Assembly: GCA_963169875.1 (NCBI GenBank)
Contig: CAUJEL010000158.1
Location: 1 to 41,072, forward strand
Source: Candidatus Zhuqueibacterota bacterium
Lineage (GTDB): Bacteria > Zhuqueibacterota > Zhuqueibacteria > Residuimicrobiales > Residuimicrobiaceae
Direction: 5' to 3'
Length of the DNA stretch: 41,072 bases
Position 1 is the stretch's first letter. Every line of letters begins with the position of its first letter. Of the stretch, positions 34,045-41,072 are shown one piece after another. A model generated the notes under the pieces. That model saw only the letters and a list, made by a program, of their open reading frames with translations. It did not search any database and had not been told where the DNA came from. The translations under genes were made by a program, and so were the position numbers.

Positions 34045-34644
34045 CTAATCCGTTGCGGTTTGCGTCACCCTTCCGAGCTTGAGCACGCCCTTTTCGATTA
34101 ATGCGGGCGACTGGGCGATATCCTGCGGCGTGGTGAAGGCGTCACTGACTCCCTTTTTCAGATCGATTCCCACCGAATTATAGATTTGCGCCACATAGGC
34201 GGAGCAGAATAATTTCTGCTCGCGCCGCAAGTCATCTCTGACTTCGCGTTTCCAGCGGAAGAGGAGCTGCAAACCCAGCCAAATCGCCCTGAGTAACGCA
34301 TATTCCTTTCCCAACTCTTCCTGGGCGAAAATGACCATCCGGGTTCGTTCATCCTGGGAAAGTTCGCGTTTGCTGCTGAACCAGTGCACATGCCCATGGT
34401 ACTGTTCGATGTTGGCGGACAGGGGTATGATGATCACACCCCGGCCCACAGCGTCCATGGCCATCAGCCGTTCATTCCACCACACCGCAATGCCGGCATG
34501 GGAGTAGCGGGATTTGGTAACCCGTTTGATGAACCACGAATGGATGGTACTTCCTTCATAAAGCAATATATCACCATTGCGAATATGGTCGCGGTTGTCT
34601 CCATAGCTCACGCCTGCCGGATGCCTTTTTTCTCGCCACTTCAT
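34045..34644 (-). CDS. YiiX/NlpC-P60-like cysteine hydrolase
   Basis: 199 aa. Permuted papain-fold enzymes of the YiiX/YaeF group use a His early and a Cys late in the chain. Here H49 lies in SRYSHAGIAVWWNERLMAMD, after the GDILLYEG strand, and C147 in FCSAYVAQIYNSVG. The group is thought to cleave amide or thioester bonds, possibly in peptidoglycan or lipids. No signal peptide was recognised. AGGAG before ATG 34644 sets the start; the ORF extends to 34755 into the next gene. It is 17 bases after the zinc-ribbon gene and probably co-transcribed. Confidence 0.8.
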   Translation of the reverse strand: MKWREKRHPAGVSYGDNRDHIRNGDILLYEGSTIHSWFIKRVTKSRYSHAGIAVWWNERLMAMDAVGRGVIIIPLSANIEQYHGHVHWFSSKRELSQDERTRMVIFAQEELGKEYALLRAIWLGLQLLFRWKREVRDDLRREQKLFCSAYVAQIYNSVGIDLKKGVSDAFTTPQDIAQSPALIEKGVLKLGRVTQTATD

Positions 34645-34661
34645 GGCTTCTCCTGAATAGA

Positions 34662-35138
34662 TTACATCGCATCGATCATACTTTGCGCCACCAGTTGTCC
34701 GCCGTGGATGATCGTGGCATTGGGGCAATCGATGCGGTTGCAGACCACAACACAATCGCTAAAATCAGCCTGCGGTTGCAGGAACAAGGCGATCATTTCT
34801 CCACCGCAGCTCGGACAGGCCGAATGCACCGGCAAGGCCATGTCACAGGCCGGGCAATGGAGGTGCACCAGCTCACCGGCTTCCAGATCGATTTCCAGTG
34901 CCAGCCGCACTTTTTCTCCATAAACCGGGCTGAGCGCGATCAGGCCTTTGCGCTCGTCCGCTGTGACGCCGAGAACCAATCCGGGGTAACCATTGAACGA
35001 CGCGCGCCGGGAGATCAGGTCATGTCCCTGCGGACAAAAACAGTGGGTTATGACCAGGAGATTGGCTGCTTGTATCATGCGTGGCTGGCGCGGATTCGGG
35101 ATGATCAACATGCCTTTTTCATCAAAACGTTCGCCCAT
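34662..35138 (-). CDS. Zinc-ribbon protein of unknown function
   Basis: 158 aa. Cys pairs C95/C98 and C108/C111 (HCPACDM...SACPSCGGEM) form a zinc ribbon. Further cysteines C33, C35, C129, C133 and C138 suggest a second metal site. No known family was named with confidence. GGAGG six bases before the ATG at 35138 sets the start; the longer ORF to 35258 overlaps corA. It lies between corA and the YiiX-like gene, all on the minus strand. Confidence 0.75.
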   Translation of the reverse strand: MGERFDEKGMLIIPNPRQPRMIQAANLLVITHCFCPQGHDLISRRASFNGYPGLVLGVTADERKGLIALSPVYGEKVRLALEIDLEAGELVHLHCPACDMALPVHSACPSCGGEMIALFLQPQADFSDCVVVCNRIDCPNATIIHGGQLVAQSMIDAM

Positions 35139-35227
35139 GATTTGCCTCCATTTTTTCGAAACAGGAGATTTGCTGGCTTTGCGGGTAAAGTTGTGTGCCT
35201 GGTATAAGGGTGAATCGACCACAACGA

Positions 35228-36136
35228 TTACCCCAGCCACCCCTTGCGGCGGAACCATTTATAGATGGCAAGAGCGATGAAAAGCATTACAATGATGACC
35301 GCCGGGTACCCAAACGGATGATTCAATTCGGGCATGAAGTGAAAGTTCATCCCGTAAATCCCAACGATAAACGTGAGTGGCATGAAAAAGACCGAAAAAA
35401 GCGTCAGGATGCGCATCACCTCATTGGTGCGATGGGATGAAAGTGAGATGTGCAGATTCAGCAGGGTGGTTGTATTTTCCAGCAGTTGGTCCGCCAGAAA
35501 AAAGAGCCGGTCCGCGGTTTCTTGCAGATCTTGCAGCAGGGGACGATGCTGCCGTGATTCCAGAGCGAGGGCGTTGAGGATATCCTTGCTGAGAAAAATC
35601 ATCTTTTTAAAGACCGTGGCTTTGCGTTTCAGCAGATAGAGCTCCTGCAGCATCCATGCCTCTGTGCGTTCCACAAAGATCTTTTCTTCAAATTGGTCCA
35701 GATGCTCATTTGCGGCCAGCAGGGGCGCCTCATAGCTCAGCAGGATGCGTTTGAGCAAATCATGCAAGATGTGAAAGGAATTTGCCGGGTGGGATGCGCT
35801 TGAACGCCAGGCATCACGCACTTTGCCCATATACGCCTGGTCCTGGCGATGAATGGTGATGAAAAATTGATGATTCCAGAATATGGCAATTTTCCGGGTG
35901 AGTTCCTGAACGGAATCAGCATCGTCAGGCGCTTCTTCGTCGTAGGCCCGGGCGATGAGAAACAGGGCGTTATCGAATTTTTCGAATTTGGGCAGATGCT
36001 CAGGTTGCAGACAATCCTGCACCGAAGTTGGATGCAGCTCATAGGCCGCCGCAATATCACCCAATTCTTCCGGCGTCGGGAGAATAAAATCCAGCCAGCG
36101 AAAGTGACCGGCTATTTCCACTATCGTGTTGACCAT
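35228..36136 (-). CDS. corA: CorA-family magnesium/cobalt transporter
   Basis: 302 aa. Two C-terminal membrane helices flank the selectivity motif G262-M-N264 in GIYGMNFHFMPEL, the CorA signature. The large N-terminal cytosolic funnel domain includes LPKFEKFDNALFLIARAYDEE and a long helix (DLQETADRLFFLADQLLENTTTLLNLHISL). The pentamer passes Mg2+ or related ions. A short basic tail (KWFRRKGWLG) ends the protein. It is divergent from the glycerate kinase gene across 171 bases and lies 89 bases upstream of the zinc-ribbon gene. Confidence 0.95.
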   Translation of the reverse strand: MVNTIVEIAGHFRWLDFILPTPEELGDIAAAYELHPTSVQDCLQPEHLPKFEKFDNALFLIARAYDEEAPDDADSVQELTRKIAIFWNHQFFITIHRQDQAYMGKVRDAWRSSASHPANSFHILHDLLKRILLSYEAPLLAANEHLDQFEEKIFVERTEAWMLQELYLLKRKATVFKKMIFLSKDILNALALESRQHRPLLQDLQETADRLFFLADQLLENTTTLLNLHISLSSHRTNEVMRILTLFSVFFMPLTFIVGIYGMNFHFMPELNHPFGYPAVIIVMLFIALAIYKWFRRKGWLG

Positions 36137-36236
36137 TGCTGATTTTCCAGATTAACTTCGATTAAGATATCCTTTTAATTTAAGTATTATCGGTGATGAA
36201 AAAAAGTACTTTTAGCTCGGGAGCGCGAAAAATCCC

Positions 36237-36265
36237 TTGCGGCGCGCTTTAAAAAACTGTATTTT
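36237..36265 (+). promoter_or_regulatory. Candidate promoter for the glycerate kinase gene
   Basis: TTGCGG (36237-36242) and TATTTT (36260-36265) are 17 bases apart, placing the start of transcription about 35 bases before the ATG at 36308. The -10 hexamer matches that of the CsgG-like gene. Confidence 0.5.
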
Positions 36266-36307
36266 CATGAGAATAATTGAGCACATTGCACGCATGCGAA
36301 AGCGATC

Positions 36308-37504
36308 ATGGACGCTTCACAGCTGAAAATCATTTTGGCGCCGGACTCCTTCAAGGGCAGCCTCTCCGCCCGGGAGGTATGTTCCGCATTCACGGCAGGA
36401 ATTCTTTCCGCTTTCCCGCAGGCAGAACTCATGGCGCTGCCGATGGCGGATGGCGGCGAGGGCACTCTGGATGTCCTTTTACTGGCGGCGGGCGGACGCA
36501 AAATCCGCGTGCCAGCGGCGGATGCCCTGGGACGCCCCATCGCAGCGGATATCGCGGTGCTGGCCGACGGCAAAACGGCGGTGGTTGAAACCGCACAGTC
36601 AGCGGGTCTGACGCTGTTAACGCCTGAAGAACGCGATCCGATGCGGACCAGCAGCTATGGCAGCGGTGTTTTGATGCGGGCGGCCCTGGCTGAGAAACCG
36701 CAGCGTCTGATCGTATGTCTGGGTGGTTCAGCCACCAGCGAGGGCGGGCTCGGGCTTGCACAGGCACTGGGGGTGCGCTTTTACAAAAAAGACGGCGCCG
36801 AGATTGAACACCCGATCACGGGTGCAGATCTATCCTGCATCGCTTCCTGCGATGCCAGCCGGATGGATCCTCGTCTTGCCGCGTGTGAGCTGCTCATAGC
36901 CCACGATGTGCAAAATCCTCTACTGGGACCACAAGGTGCGGTCATGACCTTTGCGGCGCAAAAGGGCGCCACGGCAGAAGGACAGATCGAGCTGGAAAAA
37001 GGCATGGCCCATGCCTTCTCAATCATCGAACGGCAGATGTCCAGGGGGGTGCACGAACTGCCGGGCAGCGGCGCTGCGGGCGGCATGGCCGCGGCATTGT
37101 GCGCCTTCACTTCAGCCCGGCTTGTTCCGGGCATCGATCTGATCCTGGATGCCTGGAATTTTACAAACATTATTCAAGGTGCCGATCTCATCCTGACCGG
37201 TGAGGGCCGCCTCGATGGCCAAACGTTGTCCGGCAAGGTGATCGCCGGTGTGAGTCGCGCCGCTCTGCCACAAGGCATCCCCGTCATTGCGATCGCGGGT
37301 GCGCATACCGATGATTGTCAGGCGCTCTATGAAATGGGATTGACCGCTTTTTTTTCTATTTGCCCGGGCCCGGCGGATCTGCAGGAGGCCATGCGCCATG
37401 CCGGCGATTGGGTTCGTACCAGAACAGAGCAAGTTCTGCGACTCTGGGCAGCCGCGTGGCTTTGTAAAACAAGGAAAAATCTCCACGACATGCCTTTGGC
37501 ATAA
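36308..37504 (+). CDS. glxK: Glycerate 2-kinase (GlxK/GarK type)
   Basis: 398 aa, class II glycerate kinase of the GarK/GlxK kind, giving 2-phosphoglycerate. Family motifs are APDSFKGSLSA at residues 11-21, PMADGGEGTLD, LGGSATSEGGLG, the DVQNPLLGPQGA segment, GSGAAGGMAAAL, and LILTGEGRLDGQTLSGK near the end. The C-terminus carries about 20 extra residues (KTRKNLHDMPLA) beyond the usual end, which may be a frame extension. It pairs functionally with the dehydrogenase at 32915. The large secreted protease gene follows after 69 bases. Confidence 0.94.
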   Translation: MDASQLKIILAPDSFKGSLSAREVCSAFTAGILSAFPQAELMALPMADGGEGTLDVLLLAAGGRKIRVPAADALGRPIAADIAVLADGKTAVVETAQSAGLTLLTPEERDPMRTSSYGSGVLMRAALAEKPQRLIVCLGGSATSEGGLGLAQALGVRFYKKDGAEIEHPITGADLSCIASCDASRMDPRLAACELLIAHDVQNPLLGPQGAVMTFAAQKGATAEGQIELEKGMAHAFSIIERQMSRGVHELPGSGAAGGMAAALCAFTSARLVPGIDLILDAWNFTNIIQGADLILTGEGRLDGQTLSGKVIAGVSRAALPQGIPVIAIAGAHTDDCQALYEMGLTAFFSICPGPADLQEAMRHAGDWVRTRTEQVLRLWAAAWLCKTRKNLHDMPLA

Positions 37505-37573
37505 AGCGTTTTTTACCTGTCCGGCAGCACATTGGCCGAATGAGAACCATTCACGATCTATCAAGGAACCTGT

Positions 37574-40500
37574 ATGATGAAAAAAGCTTATTCCCTGGCG
37601 CTTGTTGTTTCGCTCCTGTTCGGCATGGATGGCTATGCCAAAGAACCTGTGCATGGATTGGCCGGTGTAGCCCTTGACGAGTATGAGGGAAGAACCTGCG
37701 GAACACCCTATCTTCTCGAACACGCAGATCAGATTTTGGAAAATACCCTGCGTTTGAACCCTCAGCCGCCGGCGGCTCTGGCCAAGGAAACCCGCACTAA
37801 TTTTGAGGTCGGCGACACGCTTTCGTTTATTACCGCCAATTGGGTCACCAACGTCTACGAAACCACGCTGGCTTACTGCCGTTTCAAATCTGAAGAAACC
37901 TATATTTTTGTGGGCGCCAACGAATTTGACGAAGGAAAGATCACGCAGGCTGCAGTGGACAGCTTTTATAATTATTTTGAATTGCGCACACCCTCCACAT
38001 CCGTCAACCCCAACAAGGGAATACGCGCACTCGAAAATGAGTATTTTGGCAAGACGCCCAACAAATCGGGCGATGGCTACGTCTATATCCTGATTTATGA
38101 CATCAATGATGGCTACGATCCGGGCAGCGGCAAAAAAGTCTACATTGCCGGGTATTTCAGTCCGAACGATCAGGGCAACAGCAGCTACAGCAATAAAAAA
38201 GATTTGATTTATGTGGATTGTTACCCGCAAAATCCCATCAGCAAAGGCGCGCTGGCGACGGTGGCGCACGAATTTCAGCATCTCATTCACTATGGACTGG
38301 ATCGCGACGAGGATTCATGGGTCAATGAAGGAGCCTCGGAATACACAGAAGTATTGTGCGGATTTTCACTGCGATCGCCGGGCTATTATCTGCAGCATCC
38401 GGAACGGAGTCTCCTGGAATTTGACGCATTGAATGAAAACCTCTGGGATTACCAAAAAGTTGCCCTGTGGACTTATTATCTGGCGGAAAAATTCGGCAAT
38501 GAATTCGTCGGAGAGATCGTTCGTAATCCGGGCAATGGGGTTGAAGGGGTCCGCAACGCCATCACCAGGCGGGGAATCAGCCTCAGTTTTGAGGATATTT
38601 TCTCGAATTTTGTCATCGCCAATTACGCGGATGATCCGGCGTTGGGAGCCAATGGTTATTACGCCTACAATTCTATTCGGCTGCCCGTTTTGCCGGGCTC
38701 GACCGTTCATTCAGCCTATCCTCTTGCGGATCAAAGCAAAAACCTGCCCAAGTATAGCGCGCGCTATGTGAGATTGACCGGCGTCGATTCCACGGCAGTC
38801 CTGCATGTCACGGCGCAATCCGGCAGTAATTATCGCGGCCGCGTCTTCGAATCGGGTTCCAGCCCGGTTGTCAATTCCATCGCATTTGACAGTAATATGA
38901 TGGGCAGTTATGCCTTGCAGTCGATTGGACGCACGGCTGATGCGGATATTTTCATGAGTATAAGTTTGGGTTCCAACAATTTGTATACCTACTCTGTTTC
39001 GACAGAATTAAAAGATGTCAGTCCGCCGGTCATTCTCAGCGGGCCCATGGAGGTGGTACCCACTGCCAGATCGATCACCATCACCTGGGAAACCGACGAG
39101 CTCTCCACCAGCCTTGTCGAATACGGCTTGACCAGCGGCTATGGTTCTGTCATGCGCGATACCACCTACAGCAAAATGCACGCGGTAACTTTGCTGAATC
39201 TGCAACCCAATTTGACCTATCACTATCGGGTGGGGTCCACCGATGTGCAAGGGAACGGTCCCCGCTACAGCGCAGATTTTGTATTCACCACCTCCAGTTC
39301 GCAGGTAAAAACCGTGGCGCAGCTGCAGCAAGCCCACTCCTTTGGCTACTACGGCCGCAGCCTGGCGCGCACCCCCGATGGGATGCTGCACCTTTTATAT
39401 CATGAATTGGATGAAGACCGGCGTTTAATACATCACGTCTCGAGCAGCGATAATGGCGCCACCTGGTCGGAAGCGAATGTGCTGGGTGAATCGCTCTATC
39501 ATAGTGGCATGCCCTCTCTGGCTGTGGACAAGTTGGGAAGACTGCATGCGTCGTGGCATGCCCGGGCGCAATCGCCTGACAAGTTGGCCATCTATTACAG
39601 CCGTTCGGATGACTCGGGATTCACCTGGAGTCAGCCCTTGCGCATCAGTTCGGACATGGAGGGAAAAGATGTGCTCTATGCCGCCGCGGCGGTGGATCAT
39701 AATGACAATCCTCATGTCGTCTGGAATTTGGCGCTGTATGAAGATGACTATGCAGGAGACATCTATTATAATTATTCATCCGATGGCGGCGTTTCCTGGC
39801 ATGTGGACCGGCTGGTCAGCAGCGGCGAAGGTACGCGACGCTGTTTTGTCCCCACCATTGATTTCACACCCGCGGGCCAAGCCTGGGTCTTCTGGGTGGA
39901 TGGACAATTTGAAAATCAATCGCGCAAGGTTTATTACGCGTCCAGCAGCAATTATACCTCCTGGAGTTATCCGGAAGCCGTCTCCACATCCGGTGTCCTC
40001 TATGATCGCAATCACGCGATGGTGATAGATAATCAGGGACAGGTTCATGTCGCCTATGCGGATAACTATACCCCGGGTGATATCCGCATTATGTACAGAG
40101 TCTTTGCCAACGGGCAGTGGGGATCTGAAACCCCGGTGGCAAAATCGCTGAGCGGCAATGTCTTGATGCCCTCTCTTTCCTGTGATCCTGCGGATAATCT
40201 CTATATGTTATATCTGGACGATCAAGGGACCACCGCCTTGGGAAAAAATATTTCCGCGCCGCCACAGCAGGACGAACTGGTTCTGCAGAAAAACAGCAGT
40301 GCGGTAATCTATGACGTCTTTTTGTCCGCCACGCAGGCCGGGAGCTGGATGCCGAGCGCCAACATCAGCAACGATGCGCAGAATAACCTCTACGCCGAAT
40401 TGCCGCGCCGGGTTCTCGCCGGCAGCGTTGATGCAATCTGGATGACGGAACGAAGCGCGACCCGGAACGATCTGCAGTATTTTTACATCACCACCACCAT

Positions 40501-41072
40501 GCCGGCCAGTACGAAACCTCTGGCCGTGACCTCCGTCTATCCGGCGGCAGGGACAACGGGTGTGCCCTATTTCAAGCAGTCTTTTTATATCACCATCGAT
40601 TTTGATCAACGCGTCATTACCGATTCCCTGACGGCCAATAATTTTACCGTGACCAGCGCTGCCGCCGGAACCATTTCCGGCCTCATCAGCTATGATGCCA
40701 GCCAGCGCCGCCTCAAGTTCATCGTCAGTCAGAATCTGCCGCCCGATGATGTCATCACCGTCCGGCTCCGGGGCAATGTGGCACAAATGGATGGCGTTGG
40801 TCTTGATGGCAATGGCAATGGAGTTGCCGAGAATGCACCCGTGGATGACTATATCTGGTCGTTTGCAACCAGCAGCCCGGATGTCACCTCGCCGAGCTTC
40901 ACCATCGGTGTGCTGCAAAATCCTGTCTTCAGCCGCTACCTGGATATCTATGTGATCGGCTCGGAGATGTTGATAACAACCCCCGAACTGAAAATTTCCG
41001 GGGTTGAAGCCCCCGTACGCCTGGTCCCTGGAGAATTGCCCATCTACAAAGCGGATTACCGGCTTGAGAGCA
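37574..41072 (+). CDS. Large secreted metallopeptidase with FN3, Asp-box and Big_5-like segments (partial)
   Basis: Open at the right edge, at least 1166 codons. AAGGA precedes tandem ATGs at 37574 and 37577. A signal peptide (about 1-25) comes first. A peptidase domain (about 30-460) holds H232-E-F-Q-H236 and W-V-N-E252-G-A-S-E-Y, the zinc ligands of an M30/M6-like or gluzincin-type enzyme. An FN3-like domain spans about 483-577 (SITITWETDELSTSLVEYG). Three Asp-box motifs (SSDNGATW, SDDSGFTW, SSDGGVSW) mark a sialidase-like propeller, about 580-960. A Big_5 (SbsA-type Ig) domain begins near 985. Likely cell-surface or exported; sorting signals lie beyond the window. Confidence 0.88.
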   Translation, partial: MMKKAYSLALVVSLLFGMDGYAKEPVHGLAGVALDEYEGRTCGTPYLLEHADQILENTLRLNPQPPAALAKETRTNFEVGDTLSFITANWVTNVYETTLAYCRFKSEETYIFVGANEFDEGKITQAAVDSFYNYFELRTPSTSVNPNKGIRALENEYFGKTPNKSGDGYVYILIYDINDGYDPGSGKKVYIAGYFSPNDQGNSSYSNKKDLIYVDCYPQNPISKGALATVAHEFQHLIHYGLDRDEDSWVNEGASEYTEVLCGFSLRSPGYYLQHPERSLLEFDALNENLWDYQKVALWTYYLAEKFGNEFVGEIVRNPGNGVEGVRNAITRRGISLSFEDIFSNFVIANYADDPALGANGYYAYNSIRLPVLPGSTVHSAYPLADQSKNLPKYSARYVRLTGVDSTAVLHVTAQSGSNYRGRVFESGSSPVVNSIAFDSNMMGSYALQSIGRTADADIFMSISLGSNNLYTYSVSTELKDVSPPVILSGPMEVVPTARSITITWETDELSTSLVEYGLTSGYGSVMRDTTYSKMHAVTLLNLQPNLTYHYRVGSTDVQGNGPRYSADFVFTTSSSQVKTVAQLQQAHSFGYYGRSLARTPDGMLHLLYHELDEDRRLIHHVSSSDNGATWSEANVLGESLYHSGMPSLAVDKLGRLHASWHARAQSPDKLAIYYSRSDDSGFTWSQPLRISSDMEGKDVLYAAAAVDHNDNPHVVWNLALYEDDYAGDIYYNYSSDGGVSWHVDRLVSSGEGTRRCFVPTIDFTPAGQAWVFWVDGQFENQSRKVYYASSSNYTSWSYPEAVSTSGVLYDRNHAMVIDNQGQVHVAYADNYTPGDIRIMYRVFANGQWGSETPVAKSLSGNVLMPSLSCDPADNLYMLYLDDQGTTALGKNISAPPQQDELVLQKNSSAVIYDVFLSATQAGSWMPSANISNDAQNNLYAELPRRVLAGSVDAIWMTERSATRNDLQYFYITTTMPASTKPLAVTSVYPAAGTTGVPYFKQSFYITIDFDQRVITDSLTANNFTVTSAAAGTISGLISYDASQRRLKFIVSQNLPPDDVITVRLRGNVAQMDGVGLDGNGNGVAENAPVDDYIWSFATSSPDVTSPSFTIGVLQNPVFSRYLDIYVIGSEMLITTPELKISGVEAPVRLVPGELPIYKADYRLES

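Noticed and set aside
37112-38290. 392-codon minus-strand open frame across the end of glxK and the start of the metallopeptidase
   Set aside because: Both plus-strand genes show conserved motifs through this span, and the antisense frame shows none.

Overview
The window is a stretch of bacterial chromosome with roughly mid-50s % G+C by eye. No rRNA, tRNA, CRISPR array, insertion sequence or phage module was recognised. The organism looks Gram-negative and diderm: there is a lipoprotein-type secreted glycosidase, a CsgG-like periplasmic or outer-membrane protein, a 67K-type SppA and several exported enzymes. A PASTA-bearing FtsI, ATGA-overlapping operons and large multidomain secreted metallopeptidases suggest a member of the FCB group, perhaps Calditrichota/KSB1-like. 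That placement is inference from general knowledge and was not tested.

Region 1 (1-10560, + strand) is a division and cell wall (dcw) cluster: tail of a small upstream gene, ftsI, murF, mraY, ftsW, murG, an ftsQ-like gene, ftsA, ftsZ. Genes abut or overlap by 4 bp. murE, murD, murC, murB and ddl are absent from their usual places. A B12-binding-type radical SAM gene follows (to 12220) and collides tail-to-tail with a two-gene TPM-domain operon (12206-13827, - strand). rpmB, with its own terminator, lies just beyond.

Region 2 (14438-20345, - strand) looks like one seven-gene operon behind a good promoter: GH16 lipoprotein, GNAT acetyltransferase, exported creatininase-like hydrolase, exported NTF2-like protein, aromatic amino acid decarboxylase, small membrane protein, hexose-6-phosphate mutarotase. 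This is an unusual mix.

Region 3 (20620-25598, - strand) is a second likely operon: RluA-type pseudouridine synthase, receiver-like/DUF3052 protein, DUF72 protein, CPA1 antiporter with a TrkA-N domain, and an orphan trpF. Region 4 (25677-31018, - strand) carries copZ-copA, sppA and plsC. A palindromic repeat sits at the copZA promoter, and a second copy lies in the plsC/csgG-like divergent intergenic space.

Region 5 (31269-41072) holds a CsgG-TPR-SH3 protein, a D-2-hydroxyacid (probably hydroxypyruvate) dehydrogenase, a YiiX-like cysteine hydrolase with a zinc-ribbon partner, CorA, a glycerate kinase, and the start of a very large secreted HEXXH metallopeptidase with FN3, Asp-box and Big_5-like segments that runs off the end. 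The dehydrogenase and glycerate kinase could together convert hydroxypyruvate to glycerate and then phosphoglycerate. No single new system stands out. The best leads are the palindromic repeat pair, the in-gene palindrome in the radical SAM gene, the ligase-poor dcw cluster with an odd FtsZ tail, the mixed exported-enzyme operon and the DUF3052 fusion.
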